NCBI RefSeq assembly: GCF_937936435.1
Contig: NZ_CALDDG010000119.1
Coordinates: 1-49,250, forward strand
Direction of reading: 5' to 3'
Length of the DNA stretch: 49,250 nt
Source of the DNA: an uncultured Sulfuricurvum sp.
GTDB lineage: Bacteria; Campylobacterota; Campylobacteria; Campylobacterales; Sulfurimonadaceae
The notes below the pieces were generated by a model. It saw only the letters and a program-made list of their open reading frames with translations. It did not search any database and was not told where the DNA came from. Shown one piece after another: positions 1 through 7,240 of the stretch; position 1 is the first letter of the stretch; each line of letters begins with the position of its first letter. Both the position numbers and the translations under genes were made by a program.

Positions 1-680
1 TGTACTTTTTGGACGCTGCCCATCCGTTTCTCATCAGGCGTCAGAGGGACGGAATGAAAATAGGTTCCGTTAATATCGCTAAACGCTTTGAGCGTCCCCT
101 CTTTCATCGCTTTATTGAGACTGCGTGCTTTGGACTCGTCAAATTGTTTCATTGACTCTTCCCCTATGAGGGTGCTGATCAGCGTGTCGTTGAGATCAAA
201 GCGTATCAGTTTCCCCTCATCCGCTTCTTTCACAGGAAAGATGGTATTTAAAAATGTTTTTCCCATATAAAGTGTTTTTGTGGAGTAATCAAACAAGAAC
301 GGGAGTTTTATAGAAGCTTCGACATTGTCACGATTGTAGTGAAAATCATAGGTTGCTTCCGATTTGATGCTATCGGTATAATCGACGGCACCGTTGAGCC
401 CAAATGAGAATCCGCGAAGCACCGCAAGTCCTTTTTGCAGGTAAAGTGCTGAACGTTTTTCTGTAGCCGTTTGTTCTTCTTCAGATGTACTGTCGGTCTC
501 ATCTTTAGGAAAAACAATTTTGCTGATGCGTGTTGAGGATGTATAGTTGTACCCTGTCGAGTCAAACGTTTTATTGAGGGCATTTTTGAGAGATTCATGC
601 GGTGTAATCGTCGTACATCCTCCAAGCATAAATGCAAAGAGTCCTACTTTTGTCATGTTAAATGCAAGTTTTGATAACAT
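1..680 (-). CDS. Putative lipoprotein, 3' end cut by window edge
   Basis: An open frame runs from an ATG at 680 to the left edge without a stop, so the C-terminus lies outside the window. The N-terminus is a lipoprotein signal: a short basic start, a hydrophobic stretch and the lipobox LGGC at about residues 19-22, with Cys22 the likely lipidated residue. About 226 residues are visible; the mature part is charged and soluble-looking, with no further membrane segment. It probably sits on the inner leaflet of the outer membrane or in the periplasm. I do not recognise the family. It lies 72 bases beyond the end of the NifX-like operon on the same strand and may be read from its own promoter, since the gap (681-751) is AT-rich. 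Confidence 0.75.
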   Translation of the reverse strand, partial: MLSKLAFNMTKVGLFAFMLGGCTTITPHESLKNALNKTFDSTGYNYTSSTRISKIVFPKDETDSTSEEEQTATEKRSALYLQKGLAVLRGFSFGLNGAVDYTDSIKSEATYDFHYNRDNVEASIKLPFLFDYSTKTLYMGKTFLNTIFPVKEADEGKLIRFDLNDTLISTLIGEESMKQFDESKARSLNKAMKEGTLKAFSDINGTYFHSVPLTPDEKRMGSVQKV

Positions 681-751
681 AAAAAAATTCCTAATAATTG
701 AATTAATTTTGAATTATATCACTTATTATTAAGAAAATTATTGAAGAATAG

Positions 752-979
752 TTAAAGATGGTCGGAATAATCACACGATCCGTCAAGTTCTATCGTCTCT
801 CTCATAGCGCGTTTGAGATCGTCTGTATACTCTTTTAACAATGCGGCATCGCAGTTGCATGCAGTGGCAATTTTGGAAATTTCTGCTTCGCTGATGTGCG
901 GATCGCGCAGCCGTTTGAAGTGTTCTACGGTTATGTCGATGTGTACGGTATCCGCCGAAGAGCGCAGAGTAAGGATCAT
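752..979 (-). CDS. Small hypothetical protein, last gene of NifX-like operon
   Basis: Encodes 75 residues, acidic and probably helical, with two cysteines in the C-terminal half beyond the CNC at about 42-44. Its ATG overlaps the stop of the preceding gene by four bases (ATGA), a sign of translational coupling. No family is recognised. It is the last of five tightly packed genes that begin with a NifX-like protein at 2695, so a role around nitrogenase or its cofactor is possible by context only. Confidence 0.6.
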   Translation of the reverse strand: MILTLRSSADTVHIDITVEHFKRLRDPHISEAEISKIATACNCDAALLKEYTDDLKRAMRETIELDGSCDYSDHL

Positions 980-1461
980 CCTTCCATACTCTTTAATGCT
1001 TCATTGATCTGTTCGAGAGCCAGCGATTTGGCATTTTCAACCTCTTTGTTGTCCCACCAGTATTCGATAATCGCATGTTCGATCTGCTCGATTTGTTCCA
1101 TGCGGAGGTTGGCAAAAACTTCGTATGAACTGATCTCGTCGGCGCTGACATTTTTGGAAGCGGCGATTGTGTTCAATACCTCGATGATACTCTCTTCCAA
1201 CGGTTTGGGATCGATCTCTAAACGTGCATGATCGATCCATGCACGGATCTCCTCTTCGAGGTAGTCGTGTCCCCATACCTGATAACACAAAATACGGTTC
1301 GGGCCGTAGACGATATTGTCTTCTTCGCTCAATACGTCGGACGTTTTGACTTTGTCTTCATGCAAATACACTTCGATACGCTCATCCTCCCGTAAAGAAC
1401 AGGCGCGTTCAAACGCCACACGGGCATGTTTGAGTACTTCGCTTCGTAGGTTTTCATTCAT
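976..1461 (-). CDS. Hypothetical protein in NifX-like operon
   Basis: Encodes 161 residues, strongly acidic, with predicted helices and no signal peptide or membrane segment, so cytoplasmic. I do not recognise the family. A run rich in Trp, Tyr and acidic residues lies near the middle (around LCYQVWGHDYLEEE). The start is 16 bases after the stop of the upstream gene and the end overlaps the next gene by four bases, so it is read as part of the five-gene operon 2695-752. Function is unknown; only context ties it to nitrogen fixation. Confidence 0.65.
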   Translation of the reverse strand: MNENLRSEVLKHARVAFERACSLREDERIEVYLHEDKVKTSDVLSEEDNIVYGPNRILCYQVWGHDYLEEEIRAWIDHARLEIDPKPLEESIIEVLNTIAASKNVSADEISSYEVFANLRMEQIEQIEHAIIEYWWDNKEVENAKSLALEQINEALKSMEG

Positions 1462-1477
1462 AAATCGGCTCCTTCGG

Positions 1478-2080
1478 TTAATTCATATAGGGTATATCGA
1501 GATTGGAATCTCTATCGGATGCTTCGTAATCATACGTGATCATTTCAGGAATCATAGCCAATTTTTTTTCGAGCACGATCCTCTGCAGAGGATGGAGTGC
1601 CATTTCGTTGATTTTTCGTTTGCATTGATTGCGATAATGCATTGTCACGATCGGGTGCCAACGGTGCCGGGTCTCATTAAGCGTATCGATAAACTGCTGC
1701 AACTCTTCACGGTCATCACCCGTGATGCGCGGGAGTTTTCGGATGACATTGCGGACAAACTGTTTAGTGAAATAGGGTTCACCCATCTCCAGCAGTTTGG
1801 ATGCCGCATCGATATTGGCACTGTTTTCGCTGTAACTGTAGGCATAGCGAAAATGTTCACACACCGCTTCGATATATTTGGGATAATGGCGTAAAACCAT
1901 GACCAGATGAGTCAGATCCTGATCGATCAGCACCTGAAACAGCGTTATGGTATTTTTACCCATGCTGGCCCAGTGGGGTTCTCCGCTCTTAACAGTATCT
2001 TTGTCTAGAATACGGCGATACTGCTCGATTTCGGTAATGTCTTCGAGCAAGCGCGCCGACTTGGCATACGCGTTATTCAT
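1478..2080 (-). CDS. Hypothetical protein in NifX-like operon
   Basis: Encodes 200 residues from the ATG at 2080. A start 33 bases further upstream (2113) is open, but the chosen ATG overlaps the preceding stop as ATGA and has a purine-rich stretch (AAGAG) before it, so coupling favours it. The protein is soluble, helix-rich, with many His, Tyr and Arg residues and no signal sequence. No family is recognised. It lies third in the operon after the NifX-like gene and a 76-residue gene. Confidence 0.65.
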   Translation of the reverse strand: MNNAYAKSARLLEDITEIEQYRRILDKDTVKSGEPHWASMGKNTITLFQVLIDQDLTHLVMVLRHYPKYIEAVCEHFRYAYSYSENSANIDAASKLLEMGEPYFTKQFVRNVIRKLPRITGDDREELQQFIDTLNETRHRWHPIVTMHYRNQCKRKINEMALHPLQRIVLEKKLAMIPEMITYDYEASDRDSNLDIPYMN

Positions 2081-2307
2081 GAAGCTCTTGATTTGCTGTT
2101 GTGATAATCCCATAGCCGTTTGTAATGGCTGTCCAATTCAGAAAGGGTCGAATCGACCGTAATCAAATCGGTCATTTGACCGAATCGTTTTCCCGAATTG
2201 TTTTCGTACCATTCTTGCATGGCCAGTTTTAATGCATTGCGTTTGGCGACCGTTTCGACGATAAGTCTGCGGATCTCTTCCATTTCGGAGGTAATAATCT
2301 CAGTCAT
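2077..2307 (-). CDS. Small hypothetical helical protein, second gene of operon
   Basis: Encodes 76 residues from an ATG at 2307 that overlaps the end of the NifX-like gene by eight bases. A longer in-frame reading up to 2418 lies wholly inside that gene and is not believable. The product is predicted to be helical with heptad-like patterns (EMEEIRRLIVETVAKRNALK), so it could be a small coiled-coil partner. Small helical proteins are common beside nifX in other bacteria (for example DUF683), but this sequence does not clearly match those. Confidence 0.6.
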   Translation of the reverse strand: MTEIITSEMEEIRRLIVETVAKRNALKLAMQEWYENNSGKRFGQMTDLITVDSTLSELDSHYKRLWDYHNSKSRAS

Positions 2308-2695
2308 GGCTGCACCCGCATTCGCAAGCTCCGGCATTGGTTCCCGGATCCAGATACTCTTTGGCATTAGAGGGAGTGACGTGAACGAGACTCTCGGAAA
2401 GAGCCGTTTCGATAGCATCGCTTAAAGGCATGGTCTCTTTACCGAGCCAATAGACATCCATTCCGCCGCGCACCATAACGTGAAACGGTCCGTCGCCTAA
2501 AAATCCGTATAGGGCTGATGAAGCTCCGTTTTCCAGCAGAAAATTGGCAGTTTTGATGCCGTTTCCGCAACCTTCGTTCGGGACGATTGTGTGTGCACGC
2601 GTGGATGGATCAACCAGAGCAAAGAATTTGGCATTGCCGAAGAGTTTGGTACTCATTGTTTCATCCGCATTTGATTCGACAGGAATCGCGATCAT
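2300..2695 (-). CDS. NifX/NifB C-terminal-like cofactor-binding protein
   Basis: Encodes 131 residues of the dinitrogenase iron-molybdenum cofactor family (PF02579): the start MIAIPVES, the strand with FFALVD, a central glycine-rich GNGIKTANFLLENGA and a later GGMDVYWL fit the fold. Members bind FeMo-co or its precursor NifB-co during nitrogenase assembly or act as small Fe-S/Mo chaperones. The start at 2695 is backed by a strong GGAGGAG five bases before the ATG; a longer frame to 2761 has no such site. The C-terminus carries an extra Cys-rich tail (CECGCSHD) that could bind metal. It heads an operon of four unknown genes and is divergent from the nif accessory operon starting at 2806. Confidence 0.85.
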   Translation of the reverse strand: MIAIPVESNADETMSTKLFGNAKFFALVDPSTRAHTIVPNEGCGNGIKTANFLLENGASSALYGFLGDGPFHVMVRGGMDVYWLGKETMPLSDAIETALSESLVHVTPSNAKEYLDPGTNAGACECGCSHD

Positions 2696-2805
2696 TATCT
2701 CCTCCTTATAAACTATGTTTTTGGTCATTAAATTCTGTCTATGCATATTTCGTTCACTCAATTAGAACGGCAATTGCACCGAACTGTATTAAAAAGAAGT
2801 GTACG

Positions 2806-3708
2806 ATGGAAGAGTTACATACCCATTATCATTATTTTAGTAATGAAGAGGGGGATGGTTATGAGATTTATAGCTGTGAATACCCCGATGTCAAAGGATA
2901 CGGTGATACGTATGAAGAGGCGATGGACGATATGAAACGAAACCTCGATCGCTATCTACAGCGGATAAAAGGGGAAAAGATGGAAGCAGAATCATTGATG
3001 GAGCAAGCGATTGCGGCATACGATGCAAAAGATTTTTTAAAAGCGAAAGCGATTTGGGAATCGTTGTCGAACACGAATACCGATGCGATGGTGAATCTGG
3101 GAACCATGTATGTCAAAGGGTTCGGAGTCGCTAAAAACATCCATGAAGCTTTTACGCTCTTTGACCGTGCCGCATCCCAGGGGCACGAAGTCGCCGCATT
3201 TTATCTCGGGGGAATGTACGAAAACGGAATCGGAACTTCTCCCGATGCGCAAAAATCGATTCAGTATTATACGGTTGCGGCAGAAGCCGATATGGCCACG
3301 GCACAACTTAAACTGGCGATTTTACTTCGCAATGAGGATATCCTGAATTCGATGAAATGGATGATCAAAGCGGCGCACGCGGGAGAGTCTCAAGCGCAAT
3401 CGCTTTTAACCTATGTGAGTAATCAAGTAGAAGCATCCGACATAAATGTCGCATTTCGGATGATGGATGAATCGTCACAACGGGCCAAAGTAGAGATGGT
3501 TATCAGCGAAAATCTTGCGCCGATCCTAGCCAGTGACGGCGGCGGAGTGGAGTTGGTCAATTATGTCAGCGGAGACACTCCAGAAATCTGGCTCCGTTAT
3601 CTGGGAGCCTGTTCGGGATGTCATCTCGGACCTACCTCGACCGCAGGGATGATTTTGGAACAGTTTGAAAATGTTATCGATAAAAAGATTGTGATTTATC
3701 TCTGGTAG
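2806..3708 (+). CDS. HicB-like / Sel1-repeat / NifU C-terminal fusion protein
   Basis: Encodes 300 residues. Residues about 10-48 look like the HicB fold (ending YEEAMDDMKRNLDRYL). Residues about 60-215 are Sel1/TPR-like helical repeats with the usual alanine and glycine pattern (AMVNLGTMYVKGFGV, AAFYLGGMYENGIGT). The last 75 residues are a NifU C-terminal domain with DGGGVELV and the cluster-binding GACSGC, which in NifU and Nfu proteins holds a transferable [4Fe-4S] cluster. The protein probably delivers Fe-S clusters to nitrogenase or its ferredoxins, with the repeats as a docking surface. The ATG at 2806 is preferred to an upstream reading from 2587, which runs into the divergent NifX-like gene. 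The Shine-Dalgarno sequence is only a purine run (AAAAAGAAG). First gene of the nif accessory operon. Confidence 0.85.
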   Translation: MEELHTHYHYFSNEEGDGYEIYSCEYPDVKGYGDTYEEAMDDMKRNLDRYLQRIKGEKMEAESLMEQAIAAYDAKDFLKAKAIWESLSNTNTDAMVNLGTMYVKGFGVAKNIHEAFTLFDRAASQGHEVAAFYLGGMYENGIGTSPDAQKSIQYYTVAAEADMATAQLKLAILLRNEDILNSMKWMIKAAHAGESQAQSLLTYVSNQVEASDINVAFRMMDESSQRAKVEMVISENLAPILASDGGGVELVNYVSGDTPEIWLRYLGACSGCHLGPTSTAGMILEQFENVIDKKIVIYLW

Positions 3709-3725
3709 GAGGAAACAGTGCATAA

Positions 3726-3791
3726 CCCATGGGCTTTCTGCCGAAGAAAACTCAGTGTTAGCGTAGCCGAATGGGATTTTATTCCATCGGC
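3726..3791 (+). promoter_or_regulatory. Structured leader RNA candidate before the Mop gene
   Basis: The gap between the NifU fusion and the Mop/TOBE gene can fold into nested helices. CCCAT (3726-3730) pairs with ATGGG (3771-3775), GGCT (3732-3735) with AGCC (3765-3768), and TTCT (3736-3739) with AGAA (3745-3748) around a GCCG loop. A competing hairpin pairs GCCGAATGG (3766-3774) with CCATCGGC (3784-3791), and this would break the outer helix. Two exclusive folds just before a molybdate-binding gene suggest a metal- or cofactor-sensing leader, perhaps related to the Moco motif (RF01055). I cannot confirm the family by eye. Confidence 0.45.
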
Positions 3792-3815
3792 GTTTATATC
3801 ATGGAAGGAACTGAC

Positions 3816-4268
3816 ATGAATAAATTGATTGCAAAAGTAGAAGATATCCGAAGCGATGAGTTTTTCAGCTGTATTACGGTTCGTGTTAACGGAACGGATT
3901 TGAAATTGCTGAAAACCGAAGTTCCCAAATGGCTGCGTATTGGGGATGAAGTGGAATGTCGTGTTCAGGAAGCGGCGATAGCGCTTTACAAAGGGGATAA
4001 AGACGAGAGTGTTTCCATCGAGAACCATATCTCCGGTGAATTGCAACATTTTCGTAAGGGGATGGTTCTAAGCGAAGTGAGTGTCGAGACTCCGTGCGGA
4101 AAGCTTAACTCCCTGATCACAACCGATGCGTTCAACCGTATGGAACTTTGCGAAGGGTGCAACGTCACTTTGTTGTTAAAAGCGGTAGATATCAAACTGA
4201 CTCCGCTATTGGATACGGTCTCGTACGAAAATTGCAAAGACAAAATATATCAAGCCACGAAGGAGTAA
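3816..4268 (+). CDS. Mop/TOBE-domain molybdate-binding protein
   Basis: Encodes 150 residues with two TOBE (Mop) domains in tandem, residues about 2-65 and 80-142. Each shows the small beta-barrel pattern of molbindins and ModE/ModC tails: MNKLIAKVEDIRSDEFFSCI, and V-x-V-x-T-P-CGKLNSLIT in the second. Molbindins assemble into oligomers that store or buffer molybdate or tungstate in the cytoplasm, which suits a nitrogenase cluster that needs Mo for FeMo-co. The start at 3816 has AAGGAA six bases upstream; an open frame from 3771 overlaps the leader RNA and is less likely. It is followed three bases later by the first ferredoxin gene, and may be regulated by the leader RNA at 3726-3791. Confidence 0.8.
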   Translation: MNKLIAKVEDIRSDEFFSCITVRVNGTDLKLLKTEVPKWLRIGDEVECRVQEAAIALYKGDKDESVSIENHISGELQHFRKGMVLSEVSVETPCGKLNSLITTDAFNRMELCEGCNVTLLLKAVDIKLTPLLDTVSYENCKDKIYQATKE

Positions 4269-4271
4269 AAA

Positions 4272-4646
4272 ATGGCTGTTCTTATTAACGATTTATGTAT
4301 TAACTGTGACGCGTGTGTCGAAGTATGTCCTGTCGGAGCTATTGCTAGCGAAGGCGATTCACCGCGTGAGGATTGGGAATATACGTATGTAAAACCGGAA
4401 AAATGTATCGAGTGTGTCGGTCATGCCGAAACACCTGCCTGTGCCGCCGAGTGTCCTACTGAAGGATGTATCGTATGGGATATGCCGTACACTGCAGAGT
4501 ACAACGACTATTATATGAACAGTTCGGAGTATGTTATCGGTTCAAGCAAAAAACGGGGTGTATTGACTCCGGAAGTTGCACCGCAAACTTTCCGTGAAGA
4601 TATCTCTATCGCTGCGCGCGAAGCGCGCGAAGCGGTAGCGGTCTAA
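4272..4646 (+). CDS. Nif-associated 2[4Fe-4S] ferredoxin
   Basis: Encodes 124 residues. The N-terminal 60 residues form a bacterial-type two-cluster ferredoxin: CINCDACVEVCP for the first cluster and CIECVGHAETPACAAECP for the second. The longer eight-residue spacing between the first cysteines of the second motif is typical of nif-linked (FdxN/type III) ferredoxins. A C-terminal extension of about 50 residues follows. Such proteins pass low-potential electrons to nitrogenase or to the NifB/NifEN assembly steps. It starts three bases after the Mop gene and ends 13 bases before the NifX gene. The extension also occurs in the sister ferredoxin at 5042, so the two are probably paralogues. Confidence 0.9.
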   Translation: MAVLINDLCINCDACVEVCPVGAIASEGDSPREDWEYTYVKPEKCIECVGHAETPACAAECPTEGCIVWDMPYTAEYNDYYMNSSEYVIGSSKKRGVLTPEVAPQTFREDISIAAREAREAVAV

Positions 4647-4659
4647 TAAAGGATACGTC

Positions 4660-5037
4660 GTGCTTATCGCGTTTGCTTCATCGGACGGTGTAACGGTCAA
4701 TCAGCATTTCGGGTGGTCGAAAAGCTTCGAGCTTTATCGCATTACCCACGAGCGTGCAGAGTACGTCAAAACGCTGGACAGTTCAAAAGACGAGATCGAA
4801 GACGAACACGAAAAGCTGGCGTATAAAATCAGTACGGTAAAAGAGGCAGACATCATGTACTGCTCCCAAATCGGGCCGACCGCTTCTAAAATGGTGTTGG
4901 CCGCCAAAATATATCCGATGCGCTCGGGGGAAAACGATCGAATCGATGAGACGATCGTCAAACTCCAAGAGCTGTTACTGGGCAATCCGCCGCCGTGGCT
5001 GCAACGTATTGTCCATACATCCAAAGATAAGGAATAA
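4660..5037 (+). CDS. nifX: NifX family FeMo-cofactor carrier
   Basis: Encodes 125 residues of the NifX/NifB-C-terminal family (PF02579): an N-terminal strand MLIAFASSDGVTVNQHFGW, where the His near residue 16 belongs to the typical NQHFG signature, then FELYRI and an alanine/isoleucine-rich helix region. NifX binds NifB-co and hands it along during FeMo-co synthesis. The start is a GTG at 4660 with AAAGGA six bases upstream; no ATG lies nearby. It sits between two ferredoxin genes with gaps of 13 and 4 bases, so the three are made together. It is closer to classical NifX than the 2300-2695 protein because it keeps the His signature. Confidence 0.85.
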   Translation: MLIAFASSDGVTVNQHFGWSKSFELYRITHERAEYVKTLDSSKDEIEDEHEKLAYKISTVKEADIMYCSQIGPTASKMVLAAKIYPMRSGENDRIDETIVKLQELLLGNPPPWLQRIVHTSKDKE

Positions 5038-5041
5038 AATT

Positions 5042-5440
5042 ATGTCAGTAATTATCAATGATACCTGTATTACATGTGATGCGTGTTTGCAACAATGCCC
5101 TGTCAATGCGATTGTAGACGATATGAACAACCCGACCGGAAAAAAACAGTACTATGTCCAGCCGGACAAATGCGTCGAGTGTGTCGATATATATGATGAC
5201 CCGCAATGTGCGGCGATTTGCCCGAGTATCGGGTGTATTACATGGGATATGCCTTTTACCAAAGAGTTTGACGAATACTTCAAAAATGAAGAGATTTACA
5301 AACTCGGTGTCTCCAAAGACGGCGTAGTGAAATCTCCGGCGTACAAAGAGAAAAAATTCCGTGCCGATATCCCTCTTGAAAAACGGGGTGTAGGCGAATT
5401 GGTTCAAGAAGAGCCTGAAGAACTTCAAGAAGTAGGGTGA
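5042..5440 (+). CDS. Nif-associated 2[4Fe-4S] ferredoxin, second copy
   Basis: Encodes 132 residues. Cluster motifs are CITCDACLQQCP and CVECVDIYDDPQCAAICP, in the same spacing as the ferredoxin at 4272, including the long gap in the second motif. A C-terminal extension of about 70 residues follows, ending in an acidic Glu-rich tail. The start at 5042 lies four bases after the nifX stop; a longer frame from 4946 is inside nifX and is rejected. Likely an electron donor to nitrogenase or its assembly machinery. Having two such ferredoxins around one nifX suggests separate tasks, for example catalysis and cofactor assembly, but the sequence does not decide this. Confidence 0.9.
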   Translation: MSVIINDTCITCDACLQQCPVNAIVDDMNNPTGKKQYYVQPDKCVECVDIYDDPQCAAICPSIGCITWDMPFTKEFDEYFKNEEIYKLGVSKDGVVKSPAYKEKKFRADIPLEKRGVGELVQEEPEELQEVG

Positions 5441-5443
5441 TCG

Positions 5444-5782
5444 GTGAGTGCCATCGCAAAAGTTGCTGCCGGTCTTGATACGTTCGGGCGCGATTGTGCG
5501 GTGACGGTTGCTCTCAAAATTACCGATGATTCGTGTAAAATGGACGATGAAAAGCGGGCTGTTTTTATGAGTCTTTATGATGCTCTGGAACCGTATGAAA
5601 GCGAAATATTCGACGAAGGGGTTCATGAACTGATTGCGAAGTGTCGTCAGGCGCCGAGCGCGGCATTATATGCACAGATTAAAAAAGAGCGAGAGATGGC
5701 GATGGTCATCATCACGCAAGAACGGATGAAGACGTTTAAAGCTTCCGTCCGCGCTTCGCTGCTAATCGCTCAACTCTCCTGA
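5444..5782 (+). CDS. Hypothetical protein, last gene of nif accessory operon
   Basis: Encodes 112 residues from a GTG at 5444, three bases after the ferredoxin stop. No membrane segment or signal peptide; mostly helical, with a small number of cysteines (two near the first third). I do not recognise the family. Its position at the end of the NifU-like/Mop/ferredoxin/NifX operon suggests an accessory role in nitrogen fixation. The gene ends two bases before the converging AhpD-like gene, leaving no room for a separate terminator. Confidence 0.65.
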   Translation: MSAIAKVAAGLDTFGRDCAVTVALKITDDSCKMDDEKRAVFMSLYDALEPYESEIFDEGVHELIAKCRQAPSAALYAQIKKEREMAMVIITQERMKTFKASVRASLLIAQLS

Positions 5783-5784
5783 AT

Positions 5785-6315
5785 TTATTCTCCCAAAGCA
5801 AAAACGTTCGACAGTGTATTGATATAATTGAAATACCCTGTGATCGCTACCGCTTCCACTATTTGGATATCGGTATATCCCAGTGCTTTAAGGGCATCGA
5901 TCTCTTCTTTTAGAATCTTGTAATTCTCTTTTTTTGAAGCTTTGATACAAAACGTAAGCAGGGCTTTCTCTTTTTCGGACGTTTCGATCGCTTCGACACC
6001 GTTTAAAACTTCTTCAATCCGTTTTTCGGACAAACCGAGCATCTTGGCAATTCCTTTGTGGACGTCGACGCACATTTTACAGCCGTTTTCTTTGGAGATC
6101 AGCAGTGCGATCGATTCTTTGATCTCATAAGAGAGTTCCGTTTCATCCAGCAAAAAGCGTTGGATCATTCCATCCGTTGCAAAATAAAGTTTTTCATCGA
6201 GTGCGAGAAGTTTGAAGATTTCGCCGAGTTTTCCTGTCTTTTCGAGAATCGGGCGTGCCTTTTCCTGAATTGCGGGGGTCATATCCTCAAATTCGGGAAG
6301 TTGAATGTGTGCCAT
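5785..6315 (-). CDS. AhpD-like / carboxymuconolactone decarboxylase family protein
   Basis: Encodes 176 residues. The core helix carries GCKMCVDVH: a redox-active CxxC followed by a His three residues on, as in the AhpD alkylhydroperoxidase group. Such proteins reduce peroxides or act as thiol-disulfide partners in the cytoplasm. It faces the nif operon and is close to oxygen- and electron-sensitive functions, so protection against peroxide is a reasonable role. A GAAAGGAA-like site precedes the ATG. A distant paralogue lies at 24437-24967 with CRFC in place of CKMC. Confidence 0.85.
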   Translation of the reverse strand: MAHIQLPEFEDMTPAIQEKARPILEKTGKLGEIFKLLALDEKLYFATDGMIQRFLLDETELSYEIKESIALLISKENGCKMCVDVHKGIAKMLGLSEKRIEEVLNGVEAIETSEKEKALLTFCIKASKKENYKILKEEIDALKALGYTDIQIVEAVAITGYFNYINTLSNVFALGE

Positions 6316-6344
6316 GTGATATTCCTTTCGTTATTGATTGAATT

Positions 6345-7151
6345 TCAGGGTTTAACCCAGAAAAAGACGCCGAGAGCGACGATAATGAGCTGTACACTCA
6401 TGATCGCCGTCGTACCGATGATATTGCCGATTTGGCAGCTGGTACACTGCTTATAGAGTCTGGACTCGTACAGGGCATAGAAAAAATAGGCAACCATCAA
6501 CACCGGAACCGCAAGCAGAAGATAAATGTCCGCTGTATACGTCATGGTACGAATTTCGGGTGAGACGAAAAACGGTAGGATAAAACTCGCCAAGATCAGC
6601 CCCATAACGTATTTGGCTCCCCGTTTGAAATAGTCGCGGACGAAGACCATCGGGCAGGCGCTTCCGTTGGCGATCAGCCCGAATTCCAGATGATCGTTGA
6701 TCCGCTGTTTCATCTCTTTGTCGACACGGTCGACAAAAGTGCTTCCGAAAGAGTAATCGAGCTGGTGCTGGAACGTGCGGGCCGCTTCTCCGGCAAGGTC
6801 GCAATGGTGCGATTCGCCGTTTTCGTCTTCGTAGATCACGGTGACGTTTTCATAACGATCGACATCGACGCTGATCGCGTCGTAATAGATGCTTCGCTCG
6901 GTCTGGGTAGAATTACCCGAACATTTAATCAGACGCGCATTGACGTAAGGGGTATAAGTATCCGCGTTTTTAATCACGATAATGTTATACTGGATACCGA
7001 TCATAATCGCACTGAGCGCGTCGAGATCGTTTGCTTTCATCGTATCGATGATGTCGGTAATCCATTCGTGCAATTCGTCGTTGAAAAAACGGACGTTTGC
7101 CGAGATCAAACGGATTCGGGAATCGGGATATTTGAGTAAGGGTTGGATCAT
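6345..7151 (-). CDS. Degenerate peptide deformylase fused to membrane domain
   Basis: Encodes 268 residues. Residues 1-150 follow the peptide deformylase fold: LLKYPDSRIRLISANV at the start, ALSAIMIGIQ where GLAAPQIG is expected, and FQHQLDYSFGSTFVDRV where QHEMDHLVGKLF is expected. The catalytic HExxH has become HQLDY (residues 129-133): the Glu is Gln and the second metal-binding His is Tyr. The EGCLS motif with its Cys ligand is also gone, the aligned part reading ERSIYY. It should therefore not bind the active metal. Residues about 180-265 hold three hydrophobic segments with a CTSC between the second and third. Probably a membrane-bound binding or sensing protein. It is divergent from a MerR gene with a shared operator. 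Confidence 0.75.
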   Translation of the reverse strand: MIQPLLKYPDSRIRLISANVRFFNDELHEWITDIIDTMKANDLDALSAIMIGIQYNIIVIKNADTYTPYVNARLIKCSGNSTQTERSIYYDAISVDVDRYENVTVIYEDENGESHHCDLAGEAARTFQHQLDYSFGSTFVDRVDKEMKQRINDHLEFGLIANGSACPMVFVRDYFKRGAKYVMGLILASFILPFFVSPEIRTMTYTADIYLLLAVPVLMVAYFFYALYESRLYKQCTSCQIGNIIGTTAIMSVQLIIVALGVFFWVKP

Positions 7152-7168
7152 ACGGTGACCTTGATTTA

Positions 7169-7195
7169 AAAACGTTAAGTTTAACTTTACGTTTT
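7169..7195. promoter_or_regulatory. Near-perfect palindrome, probable MerR operator
   Basis: A 27-base inverted repeat with arms AAAACGTTAAGTT and AACTTTACGTTTT has one mismatch in 13 pairs. It lies in the 89-base gap between the pseudo-deformylase gene and the divergent MerR gene. A TATTAT-like -10 follows directly on the plus strand (around 7197). MerR-family proteins bind such repeats inside promoters and twist the spacing, so this is the likely site of self-control and of control of the membrane protein. Confidence 0.7.
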
Positions 7196-7240
7196 GTATT
7201 ATAGGGTATCATTCTTAGACAGGTATTAAAAAGAGGGGCT

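Noticed and set aside
2587..2805. Upstream extension of the NifU fusion gene
   Set aside because: It runs through the divergent NifX-like gene and has no conserved sequence; the ATG at 2806 fits the HicB-like start.
2696..2805. Sigma-54 promoter between the divergent nif operons
   Set aside because: GGCAATTGC looked promising, but no GG-N10-GC pair could be placed on either strand.
5785..6315. Alternative call as a peroxiredoxin-linked AhpD proper
   Set aside because: The CxxC-H motif fits, but no AhpC lies nearby, so only the broader family is claimed.
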